A DNA stretch of 45,895 nucleotides from Spirochaetales bacterium (lineage in GTDB: Bacteria; Spirochaetota; Spirochaetia; Sphaerochaetales; Sphaerochaetaceae). The position numbers were made by a program, and so were the translations under genes. The stretch is taken from contig JAFUXI010000085.1 in NCBI GenBank assembly GCA_017470995.1, positions 1 to 45,895 of the forward strand, written 5' to 3'. Shown here in pieces: positions 9,246-16,828 of the stretch (its first letter is position 1; each line of letters opens with the position of its first letter). Under the pieces are notes generated by a model. It made no database searches. It saw only the letters and a program-made list of their open reading frames with translations, and was not told the origin of the DNA.

Positions 9246-10097
9246 TCACATTTTGCCCAAAGCGGCTCCGAGGTATTCGGTCTTGATAAAATGCTCAGTC
9301 AGCATGAGAACGATTATATTCGGAACCATCATCACCAAAGTAACAACACTGGCATTTGTTCTCAGGAAGTTGTAACCGAGATACGAATACAGAATCGTTG
9401 GCACCGTCTGGATACGAGGAGCTCCTATTATAAAACTGAGGTTGAATTCCTCCATACTTCCAATGAATGTAAAGATACATCCTGCAATTAGCCCGGGAAC
9501 TATCATAGGAACATATACTTCCTTGAACCTGTACCAGGGATTGGCACCCAGATTCGATGCTGCATCGATGATATCCTGAGGCATCGATTCAAAGCTTACG
9601 GTAAGTATCCTCAGTAGCAGAGGAAGAGTACACAGAATGTGTGCAAGGGCAATACCCAAATACGAATTGGACAACCCCCACTTCGAGAACATTCTTCCGA
9701 GGAAGATAGCCATTGCCATTCCAGGCATCGCCATCGGCAGCAGGATAATAATCTTGAAGGTCTCGCTTCCAATCAGTTTTCTTCGTCCTATGGCATAGGC
9801 TGTCGGGATGGCAAGAATGACACTGCCGATGGTTGTCATTGTGGCAACAATCAGGCTGTTCTTGATCGCACCCAAAATGTTCGTATACCGGAAGACATGT
9901 TTCCAATGATAGAGCGACAGATGCGACGGGAAAATTTGAGGATACGACCAAGAGTAATCTGGATTGACCAGAGACCACAATACGGCCATCCCCATGGGTA
10001 CGACGAACCATGCCATGAATATCAGACCCAGACATGCGGGAATAATGAATGCGACAAGCTTTTTCGTTAGGGAGCGGTTTCTGTTTCTGTCAGGCAT
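9246..10097 (-). CDS. ABC transporter permease (PotC/FbpB-like)
   Basis: This inner-membrane permease of 283 residues has about six hydrophobic segments. It carries the cytoplasmic EAA loop around DAASNLGANPWYRFKEVYVP, the contact site for the ATPase. Family resemblance is to the binding-protein-dependent permeases for polyamines, ferric iron and phosphonates. Its start overlaps the end of the other permease gene by eight bases. The two permeases would form the heterodimeric channel of the importer encoded by this operon. The substrate cannot be read from sequence. Confidence 0.88.
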   Translation of the reverse strand: MPDRNRNRSLTKKLVAFIIPACLGLIFMAWFVVPMGMAVLWSLVNPDYSWSYPQIFPSHLSLYHWKHVFRYTNILGAIKNSLIVATMTTIGSVILAIPTAYAIGRRKLIGSETFKIIILLPMAMPGMAMAIFLGRMFSKWGLSNSYLGIALAHILCTLPLLLRILTVSFESMPQDIIDAASNLGANPWYRFKEVYVPMIVPGLIAGCIFTFIGSMEEFNLSFIIGAPRIQTVPTILYSYLGYNFLRTNASVVTLVMMVPNIIVLMLTEHFIKTEYLGAALGKM

Positions 10098-10953
10098 CCT
10101 TGCTTCCTCCCTGCTTGAGATATTTACCCAGAATTGTGTATAGAACCATGAAAATGACGGTTACGATAGTCATCAGCACGCCTATACATCCGGCAGTAGT
10201 CCAGTCGTCATACGTGTATGCAGTTGTTTTCATTAGGTTCGACAGTGATAGCGGATACATTGGTCCCGCGGTACTGGAAATTGCGTAATCATTGAATGTT
10301 CTAATGAATGTAAGGATAACAGAGACCAAGGCGGAAGAAACAGTGAGAGGCAAGGTTATGTGCCACAGAACCTTGAGTGAATTGGCACCCAGATTCCTGG
10401 CGCAGTCTTTGATGTCCTGTCTCACCCCCTCGATGGCTGAAAACATTATAATCATCATAAACGGGACATTCTTCCAGATGTGAATGATTATGACTGCAAT
10501 TCCATTGGCGTCATTTCTCAATCTCATCGGTTCCTTGATTATCTTCAAGAGAATAAGAACCTCGTTAAGAAGTCCGTGGTAGTCTATCAAGTTCACAATA
10601 AGGAAGGAACCGACCAAACCCGGAATGAAGTAAGGAATCTTAATCAGTGGAAGTAGCCATTTCCTTGCCTTTGATTTCTGCAGAAGCAGAGCCAAAGGAT
10701 AAGTGATGGCAATGCTTACCAGTGAAACGACAATACTTATCTGCAACGTAAACCACAGAGAATCAAAGAAACTCTTGTCAAGAACATTCTTCCAGCTCTC
10801 CAAAGTGAACGCGACTTCGCCGGTTATGGCATTGTATAGTCCGAAACTCTGGCTGATCATTACATATGCGGAGATGATTACAAAAAAGCCTATATAACCG
10901 ATTCCGGGAATCAAAAGAAGATAACCCCAGTCAAATTTCTTCCGTTTTTTCAT
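10090..10953 (-). CDS. ABC transporter permease (PotB-like)
   Basis: The 287-residue polytopic protein starts with a basic segment and then LLLIPGIGYIGFFVIISAYV, typical of PotB/ThiP-like permeases. The EAA loop is CARNLGANSLKVLWHITLP. It lies 19 bases downstream of the ATPase gene and overlaps the next permease by eight bases, consistent with stoichiometric translation of the heterodimer. Confidence 0.88.
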   Translation of the reverse strand: MKKRKKFDWGYLLLIPGIGYIGFFVIISAYVMISQSFGLYNAITGEVAFTLESWKNVLDKSFFDSLWFTLQISIVVSLVSIAITYPLALLLQKSKARKWLLPLIKIPYFIPGLVGSFLIVNLIDYHGLLNEVLILLKIIKEPMRLRNDANGIAVIIIHIWKNVPFMMIIMFSAIEGVRQDIKDCARNLGANSLKVLWHITLPLTVSSALVSVILTFIRTFNDYAISSTAGPMYPLSLSNLMKTTAYTYDDWTTAGCIGVLMTIVTVIFMVLYTILGKYLKQGGSKDA

Positions 10954-10972
10954 CTCTGTCTCCCGGTCTCAG

Positions 10973-12040
10973 TCAACCCTTCACTATTCTTGTTTTCGAG
11001 AAAGGAACGGCGAATGTGAACTCTGTGCCTTCCGGAATCAGATAATCCCTCGCGACACTTGCCCTGAACGTATTGTTCCCGCAACTCAGGAACACATCGA
11101 GACGTTCTCCCATATAAACGGAATTTCTGACAATGCCGGTAACAAGATTACATCCTGCTGGAGGATTCTCCTTATCCAGAACAGGAACCATGTCCTCAGG
11201 CCTCCAGGCCACAGAGATGTCATCAAGCTCCTTGTAGTCATCATCCTGCACTATGAATGTTCCATTTTCCGAATCAACGACCAGATTAAGTTCATCCCTC
11301 TCCCGGAACGACCCTTTGACCAGATTCGCGGTTCCGATGAAATCGGCTACAAATCTGTTCGCTGACTTGTCATAGATTCTTCTTGGTTCGTCTATCTGCT
11401 CGATTACGCCATGATTCATGGCAATGATAGTATCCGATATGGCAAGGGCTTCCGCCTGATCATGTGTGACGTAAATCGCGGTAATCCCCAGCTTTCGCTG
11501 GAGATCCCTGATTTCAACCCTGACTTTCTCCCTCAGTTTGGCATCGAGATTGCTAAGCGGTTCATCGAACAAGAGCAAGTCAGGGCGAACAACAACACAG
11601 CGGGCCAGCGCAACACGTTGCTGCTGGCCTCCGGATAATTCATAGGGCTTCCTGTTGTCCATACCGGTTAATCCGACCATCTCCATGGCCTCATGAATTC
11701 GGGCTTCATGTTCTGAAAGGGGAACTTTGTGCATCCTCAGTCCGAAACGAATGTTTTCGTAGATGTTCTTGTGCGGAAACAGAGCATATGACTGGAAACA
11801 CATCGCGGTGTTTCTTTTGTGCGGCGGCACGTCATTTACACGTTTCCCATCAAAGAGGATATTTCCCTCATCAGGATCAAGAAAACCTGCAATGCATCTG
11901 AGAAGTGTTGTCTTTCCACATCCCGATGGACCGAGAAGTGTCACGAACTTTCCACTTTCTATTTCAAAGCTGACTCCCTTCAGAGCCATGAAATCGCCAT
12001 AAGAAAGCTTCACATTATCAACAGTTAGTCGTATGGACAC
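10973..12040 (-). CDS. ABC transporter ATP-binding protein (PotA/UgpC-like)
   Basis: The 355-residue ATPase has Walker A GPSGCGKTT, signature LSGGQQQRVALARC, Walker B LLLFDEPLSNLD and the switch His in VTHDQAEAL. The C-terminal 110 residues form a TOBE-type regulatory domain, as in PotA, UgpC and FbpC. It energises the importer formed with the two downstream permeases and the upstream solute-binding protein. Confidence 0.93.
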   Translation of the reverse strand: MSIRLTVDNVKLSYGDFMALKGVSFEIESGKFVTLLGPSGCGKTTLLRCIAGFLDPDEGNILFDGKRVNDVPPHKRNTAMCFQSYALFPHKNIYENIRFGLRMHKVPLSEHEARIHEAMEMVGLTGMDNRKPYELSGGQQQRVALARCVVVRPDLLLFDEPLSNLDAKLREKVRVEIRDLQRKLGITAIYVTHDQAEALAISDTIIAMNHGVIEQIDEPRRIYDKSANRFVADFIGTANLVKGSFRERDELNLVVDSENGTFIVQDDDYKELDDISVAWRPEDMVPVLDKENPPAGCNLVTGIVRNSVYMGERLDVFLSCGNNTFRASVARDYLIPEGTEFTFAVPFSKTRIVKG

Positions 12041-12072
12041 AGGCTGCTCCTATGAAATGGTTGATTTAGTTA

Positions 12073-13242
12073 TCAGTATGCTTTCTGCAATACCTCGGAA
12101 ACAAATCCGAGACAATATGCGCGCTTGTATGCATACGGAGTCCAGTTGGTTCTGTTAACAAGATCCTCAGGTGGGATGACCGTGTATTTGACTTCGATAT
12201 CTGTTCTTCCGGGATATGCATGCTGGAAATCGTTGATAAGGGTCTGAGCCACATCGCCTGTCAAGAAATTAGCAAGAAGCAGTGATGCTGCGGGATGCTG
12301 TGAGTTCTTGAGGATACCGATTGTGTCCCCTCCACCGGGCATTCCAAATTCGGGAATGTAGAAGGTTACATCCTTGAACAGCTCACCGTTGCTCTTAGCG
12401 GTGTAGGTTCCATCGTCCCAGGCTACAACAAGATCCAGCTCACCCTGATTCAGTCTTGAGAGAGAATCGTTGTTGGACGATGTGATGGTAATCTTGTCCA
12501 TTCTTTCAAGGAACCAGTTCCACATTATGCCCCAGTTAGCCATCTTTTCGGGGTCAGCATCAATATCGCCGGTATACTTGTCCAAACCTCCGCAGAGATT
12601 GTCGATAGCGGAGAGGATAAAGACACCGCCGCTTCCTCCCTGGAGGGGATGACAGACACCGAACTTCTTGGGATTTGCATCAATCCATGCTTCCAGTTCA
12701 GCCCATGTCTCTGGCGGATTGGGTACCTTGGCCGGATTATATAGAAGACCTCCCTGGTTTCTATAAAGCGGAGCAAGATAACCGTTGTGTACATAGCCTT
12801 CCTGTATCATGCAGAGATTCTGGTCGAGTTTCTCATAGTTTTCCAGCTTCTGCACGATTGGTCCGAACAAAGCATCTGCGTTGAGCAGTGTCTGCGGAGC
12901 ATTGATGACAGCCACGTCGAATGATCCCTTCGGTTCTGTAGCTTCAGCAACCATCTTGTCAAGAGCTGCACTTGAATCGGAAACGACAAGATTGAATTTG
13001 ACTCCCGGATAGGCCTTCTCAAAAGCCTTAGCAATCTCTGTGTAGCAGGCCTCATCATGCCAAATGAAGAAGACAACCTCTCCTTCTGCTTTTGCCTGTT
13101 CATAGATGGCATCCCAGGAGCTGTCCATCAGTGAATCCAGATTCTTCATCTCAACTTTTGGGGCTTCTGCCTCTTTTGCTCCATTGGCAAAAGCAGAGAA
13201 TGCAATCATCATAATCAACAAAACAAAAAATAGTCTTTTCAT
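12073..13242 (-). CDS. ABC transporter solute-binding protein, family 1
   Basis: The 389-residue exported protein is the first gene of the operon. Residues 1-20 form a hydrophobic leader ending in AFANGAKEAE. The leader has no Cys at a lipobox position, so it is probably a free periplasmic protein. The fold is of the PotD/FbpA/2-aminoethylphosphonate-binding type, judged from the matching ABC components and the VVFFIWHDEACY and DVAVINAPQTLL segments. A strong AGGAGG-like ribosome site precedes the ATG. Ligand identity is unknown. The downstream PHP hydrolase and inositol-type enzymes suggest a phosphorylated or esterified polyol, as an inference. Confidence 0.88.
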   Translation of the reverse strand: MKRLFFVLLIMMIAFSAFANGAKEAEAPKVEMKNLDSLMDSSWDAIYEQAKAEGEVVFFIWHDEACYTEIAKAFEKAYPGVKFNLVVSDSSAALDKMVAEATEPKGSFDVAVINAPQTLLNADALFGPIVQKLENYEKLDQNLCMIQEGYVHNGYLAPLYRNQGGLLYNPAKVPNPPETWAELEAWIDANPKKFGVCHPLQGGSGGVFILSAIDNLCGGLDKYTGDIDADPEKMANWGIMWNWFLERMDKITITSSNNDSLSRLNQGELDLVVAWDDGTYTAKSNGELFKDVTFYIPEFGMPGGGDTIGILKNSQHPAASLLLANFLTGDVAQTLINDFQHAYPGRTDIEVKYTVIPPEDLVNRTNWTPYAYKRAYCLGFVSEVLQKAY

Positions 13243-13330
13243 TTCTTTCCTCCTTTTGAAACAATGAATTAACCTCTGTTTTTATTGTCGGAGTCTGAGA
13301 TGGCATAATTCAACTTTAAAAAACACCCGC

Positions 13331-13350
13331 TCGTTATATCGCTGTAACGA
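13331..13350. promoter_or_regulatory. Dyad upstream of the ABC/PHP operon
   Basis: TCGTTA (13331-13336) and TAACGA (13345-13350) form a perfect six-base inverted repeat, about 90 bases upstream of the solute-binding-protein start and just inside att copy B. It could be an operator for the operon. No regulator gene is linked, and no convincing -35/-10 pair was located. Confidence 0.3.
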
Positions 13351-13367
13351 TGAACCTCCTACCCAAA

Positions 13368-13396
13368 CCCCCAGCAACTGTAGAGTGGGAATAATT
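13368..13396 (+). repeat. Putative att site, copy B
   Basis: The 29 bases are identical to the guaA 3' end at 4008-4036, but here no guaA reading frame leads into them. It is the shared boundary of the two proposed islands. Confidence 0.75.
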
Positions 13397-13456
13397 ACAG
13401 CATCACATGATTTTCTTGTAATATAATGAATTAGATTAATCTTATAGTGTGCACCG

Positions 13457-13471
13457 GTACAATTTTTGTAC
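13457..13471. promoter_or_regulatory. Short palindrome in the leader of the DUF234 ATPase gene
   Basis: GTACAA-TTT-TTGTAC is a perfect inverted repeat followed by AAAAAA. It may be an operator, or a weak terminator for minus-strand transcription. Function is unproven. Confidence 0.25.
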
Positions 13472-13560
13472 AAAAAAGCTATTCTATGGATTCCCATTAT
13501 TCTCTTCAAACCTGTTCTTAAGGTCTTGCATTAGAAAGAAAAATCAATAATAATCAAATT

Positions 13561-13595
13561 AACCCAAATTAATTTCGGCTAAATTGATTTGGGTT
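13561..13595. promoter_or_regulatory. Long inverted repeat before the DUF234 ATPase gene
   Basis: AACCCAAATTAATTT (13561-13575) and AAATTGATTTGGGTT (13581-13595) are 15-base arms with one mismatch around a five-base spacer. The repeat ends 29 bases before the ATPase start codon, a position suited to an operator over the promoter or to a leader hairpin. Comparable dyads precede the other two orphan ATPases in the window. Confidence 0.55.
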
Positions 13596-13624
13596 TAATG
13601 AAGTTGGATTAATGGAGACACAAA

Positions 13625-15007
13625 ATGGCGAAACAGTTCAGAGGAAGAAACAAAGAACTCAAAGCTCTTGAGCAGAAGTTCAACCAAAAAGGATTTTCCA
13701 TGACCATCATTTTCGGAAGACGGAGAATTGGTAAAACCATGCTGGTCAACCACTTCATTCAGGGAAAGGAATGCAAGTGCATAACATTTACTTCGGTTGA
13801 ACGAGAAGAGAAGGAACTGCTGTCTATTATGACAGAATCTGTTCTGGATGCTTTGGCCCCGGATTTGAAAGGGAATATCAACTTTACCAGCTTTGAAAAA
13901 CTCTTTGATTTCATTGGAACTCAGGCTGAAAGAGAAAGGATAATCTTCTTCATAGATGAATATCCATATCTGGCAAAGCAGTGTCCTTATATTCAATCTG
14001 TTCTTCAGAAAGTCATAGATACCCGTTGGCAAACAGGCAATCTGTTCCTCATTCTTTGCGGATCTCTTGTAAGTTTTATGAAAAGGGAGGTCCTCGCAGA
14101 GTCGGCACCCTTGTACGGAAGGAGCAATCTGGTATTGAAATTGAGACCGTTTGACTATAGGGAAACCGCCGGGTTTCTTGATGGTTTTTCCAACGAAGAA
14201 AAAGCCATCTGCTATGGACTTACAAACGGCATAGCCAAGTTCATTGAGCAATTCGATGATCAATGTAGCCTGGATGAAAACATCATCAATCAGTTCTTTT
14301 CCATCGGTGGATATTTCACAGAGGAACAAATCAAAACAGTGGTCTCCAACGAAAAGCAGAGCCCTGCCCTATATAACTCCATATTATCCGCAGTGGCCAC
14401 CGGACATACCAAAAACAGTGAGATAGCCTCATTCATAGGTTCTGATGATATTTCATATCCCCTCAAGGTCCTTGTTGAAGCCGAACTACTCGAAAAAAGG
14501 TTTTCAAAGAAGCCATACTATATTCTGAATGACAGCATGCTTGAATTCTGGTTCAGATATGTAAACAGAGCCACTAGCCTGATCAATGCCGGTCGTGGTG
14601 ACATCTATTATCGTTCAAATGTCAAAGATCATATACACGAGTTCATGGGAAAGGTCTTTGAGAAGATGGCCAAAGAATATCTGTTTATGAATTCAGGCAT
14701 TGATGGTTTCCCTGTCCTCACGGATATTTCGGAGTATCAGTCTGCAGTGATTGATGAGAGCAGAAAGCCCAAGCAGATCGAAATAGATCTTATGGGCAGG
14801 AATAACAATGATATCCTGCTGATAGGAGAATGCAAATTCAAGAATTCACCATTTGACAAGACGGAATTGGACAAGCTGCTTGAAAAGACAAAATACCTCC
14901 CCGCTTCAAACCCCCAAATCTGCATCTTCTCGCTCAGCGGATTTACCGAAGAAGTCATCAAAAACTCCGGTAACTGCAGATTGATAAGGCTTGACGATAT
15001 GTATTGA
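13625..15007 (+). CDS. Orphan AAA ATPase, ATPase_2 plus DUF234 (PD-(D/E)xK-like tail)
   Basis: The 460-residue protein has Walker A GRRRIGKT (about residues 31-38) and Walker B IIFFIDEYPYLA (about 107-118), the archaeal-type ATPase_2 fold. A winged-helix-like middle region follows. The C-terminal DUF234 region has IEIDLMGR and LLIGECKFK, which resembles the Glu...Asp...Glu-x-Lys core of PD-(D/E)xK nucleases. The role of this family is not established; proposals include mobile-element or defence functions. It begins 29 bases after a long inverted repeat and is followed 51 bases later by the anSME-like gene in the same island. Confidence 0.85.
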   Translation: MAKQFRGRNKELKALEQKFNQKGFSMTIIFGRRRIGKTMLVNHFIQGKECKCITFTSVEREEKELLSIMTESVLDALAPDLKGNINFTSFEKLFDFIGTQAERERIIFFIDEYPYLAKQCPYIQSVLQKVIDTRWQTGNLFLILCGSLVSFMKREVLAESAPLYGRSNLVLKLRPFDYRETAGFLDGFSNEEKAICYGLTNGIAKFIEQFDDQCSLDENIINQFFSIGGYFTEEQIKTVVSNEKQSPALYNSILSAVATGHTKNSEIASFIGSDDISYPLKVLVEAELLEKRFSKKPYYILNDSMLEFWFRYVNRATSLINAGRGDIYYRSNVKDHIHEFMGKVFEKMAKEYLFMNSGIDGFPVLTDISEYQSAVIDESRKPKQIEIDLMGRNNNDILLIGECKFKNSPFDKTELDKLLEKTKYLPASNPQICIFSLSGFTEEVIKNSGNCRLIRLDDMY

Positions 15008-15058
15008 AGCTGTCCGATTATAGTCCGTAAAAAGAGATTGATAATATGGATAATATAG

Positions 15059-16192
15059 ATGGATAAACTTAGACAGCTTTCATTTCTGATCAAACCCGCC
15101 TCATCGCTCTGCAACCTCAGGTGCAAATACTGTTTCTATGAGGATGAATCGGAGAACCGCAATCAGAAGTGCTACGGAATCATGGACTCCGATACGGCTG
15201 ACAAGCTCATAGCATCTGCGGTAGAGGCCACATGCGAGAACGCCCTGATTTCAGTTGGCTTCCAGGGCGGCGAGCCCACCGTAGCAGGGCTTGATTACTT
15301 CAGACATTTCATTGAAGAAGAGAAGAAGTATCCGAAGAGGAGGTTCTCTCATTCGATTCAGACCAACGGATATGCACTGAATGAAGAATGGGCAGTCTTT
15401 CTTGCCGAGAACAACTTCCTCGTGGGAATCTCGGTCGATGGCTATAAGGATCTTCATGACCTTCACAGGCTTACGCCATCCGGGGAAGGCTCCTTCGACA
15501 GGATCTCAGAAAACCTGGAGCTTCTGAAAAAGCACAATGTCGAATTCAACGCCCTTTGCGTGGTGACAGAACAGTGCACCAAACGTCCGCACAGGGTCTA
15601 CAACAGACTCAAGGACATGGGCTTCGGCTATCTTCAGTTCATCGCCTGTCTTGACCCAATAGGAATACCCCGCGGACAGGAAAGCTATTCCCTTTCTCCC
15701 GAAAGCTACGGCCGCTTCCTCTGTGCAACCTTCGATGACTGGTATAACGACTGGAAAAACGGGACTTTCACCAGCGTGAGGCAGTTCGACGATTACATTC
15801 ACCTTCTGACAGGGGTTCTGCCATCCTCCTGCGCCGCCCTCGGCAAGTGCGGAACCTATCTGGTGGTCGAAGCAGACGGAAGCCTCTATCCCTGCGATTT
15901 CTATGTTCTGGATGAATGGAATTTAGGAAAAATCTCCGAAACATCTGTATTAATGGCAATCAATTCGGAAAAGGCAAAAGCATTCAGAAGTGACAACGGA
16001 AGACGGCCTGAGCAATGCATGAGCTGCTCCTGGCTACCTTTGTGCCACGGCGGATGCAAGCGAGACATCACGTTCAACGGCGCTGCTGCGGAGAACTATT
16101 TCTGCCCGTCTTATAGATTCTTCTTCGAGTATGCATCACAACGCCTGATGGAAGTTGCCAAAGCCGAGAACAGGGCAATGAGTAGTCAATAG
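15059..16192 (+). CDS. Radical SAM/SPASM enzyme, anaerobic sulfatase-maturating enzyme-like
   Basis: The 377-residue protein has the radical SAM cluster motif CNLRCKYC near residue 18-25 and the QGGEPTVAG SAM-binding segment. It has two C-terminal cysteine-rich SPASM regions (CAALGKCGTY...PCDFYV, and CMSCSWLPLCHGGCKRD followed by FCP). Enzymes of this type convert an active-site Cys or Ser of type I sulfatases to formylglycine without oxygen. No sulfatase gene is in the window, so its target is elsewhere, or it modifies another peptide. It sits 51 bases behind the DUF234 ATPase gene inside island 2. Ribosome site is weak. Confidence 0.88.
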   Translation: MDKLRQLSFLIKPASSLCNLRCKYCFYEDESENRNQKCYGIMDSDTADKLIASAVEATCENALISVGFQGGEPTVAGLDYFRHFIEEEKKYPKRRFSHSIQTNGYALNEEWAVFLAENNFLVGISVDGYKDLHDLHRLTPSGEGSFDRISENLELLKKHNVEFNALCVVTEQCTKRPHRVYNRLKDMGFGYLQFIACLDPIGIPRGQESYSLSPESYGRFLCATFDDWYNDWKNGTFTSVRQFDDYIHLLTGVLPSSCAALGKCGTYLVVEADGSLYPCDFYVLDEWNLGKISETSVLMAINSEKAKAFRSDNGRRPEQCMSCSWLPLCHGGCKRDITFNGAAAENYFCPSYRFFFEYASQRLMEVAKAENRAMSSQ

Positions 16193-16247
16193 AGGGATTT
16201 CCTCATATAGAAAGGGATTCTGAATTCGTTCTCGATCTCAGAACTTT

Positions 16248-16397
16248 TCAACGCACGGAAGCATCGGTCCTGATTTCGTTTATGACCGGCTCATCCTCGT
16301 TGTCCTGATCAGTAATTCTCGGGAAGAAATCCGGATTCCTGCTCATTCCCGAAGCAAAAGCGGAAGCCGGCCAAGCCCCCAGCAACTGTAGAATGGG
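16248..16397 (-). pseudogene. Tail of an unidentified gene, cut at att copy C
   Basis: On the minus strand an open frame runs from within the copy C repeat to a TGA at 16248-16250. It encodes a tail containing GMSRNPDFFPRITDQDNEDE and ending TDASVR. An in-frame TAA lies just beyond the repeat, so the frame cannot extend upstream. It looks like the C-terminus of a gene truncated at the proposed recombination point. I do not recognise the family, and a chance frame is possible. Confidence 0.3.
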
Positions 16398-16403
16398 AAT
16401 AAT
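16376..16403 (+). repeat. Putative att site, copy C
   Basis: It matches the guaA 3' end (copy A) in 27 of 28 bases; the single change is G to A in the GAGTGGG part. Like copy A, it is followed by a GATAATTA-type palindrome (16434-16447) and related flanking sequence. This suggests that C marks the original chromosomal side of the insertion site. Confidence 0.7.
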
Positions 16404-16828
16404 AACTTATTTTGAATAATTCCGTATAGAACCGATAATTACTTATCAGCTTTTTCTATCTTTGGATGACTTTTGGATGAAAAGTAATACAAACACATGA
16501 AGTAATTCGTGTAATTCGTGTAATTCAGGCTTTCGGAAATACAATCACTGAACCTGATAATTCTAATACTCTGTAAACCTCATTTTCTATTTACAAATCG
16601 TTAAATCGTCTTCAAGGAAATAATCTATCTGCCTGCCAAGGGCATATACTGAACCGACAACTATCTTTCTGCTTTTTCCATCAAGAAAGACCATTACAGG
16701 TCCGCTCTTCCGTTAGCAGATACGGCTGCAAGTAGAAGTGTAAATCCCGTTGGTTCGATTATACTCCAATCATCTTCAGGTTTCAGGTTTACAGGCACGG
16801 AGCACAGAGGGACGGTTCGATTTACCGG
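16404..16828. other. Gene-free stretch with short tandem repeats
   Basis: No supported gene lies here. It holds a palindrome followed by TTTTT (16434-16455) that could terminate rightward transcription. It also holds two copies of CTTTGGATGA/CTTTTGGATGA (16460-16480) and 2.8 copies of GTAATTCGT (16502-16526). A short minus-strand frame at about 16584-16700 encodes VFLDGKSRKIVVGSVYALG; it may be a gene remnant but is not recognised. The TTTTGGATGA pair resembles the TTTTGGCATCA pair beyond the second guaA gene (45592-45613). Confidence 0.5.

Larger units (their letters stand above)
4008..13396. mobile_element. Putative genomic island 1, between att copies A and B
   Basis: The two 29-base direct repeats are 9360 bases apart and enclose a transposase gene and the complete minus-strand operon from the solute-binding protein to the MocA dehydrogenase. 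The guaA 3' end is a known integration site for islands and integrative elements in several bacterial groups. No integrase gene is visible inside, so the segment would be a non-autonomous or decayed island. The boundaries are read directly; island status is inferred. Confidence 0.6.
13368..16403. mobile_element. Putative genomic island 2, between att copies B and C
   Basis: The segment of about 3.0 kb lies between the second and third copies of the guaA-end repeat. It holds a DUF234 ATPase gene and an anSME-like gene, both on the plus strand, plus a gene tail near copy C. No integrase is present. Tandem arrangement with island 1 indicates successive insertions at one site. Copy C has one mismatch to A and B, so this boundary may be older. 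Confidence 0.5.

Noticed and set aside
16502-16526. GTAATTCGT tandem units as a CRISPR fragment
   Set aside because: Units are nine bases with no spacers and no cas genes nearby.
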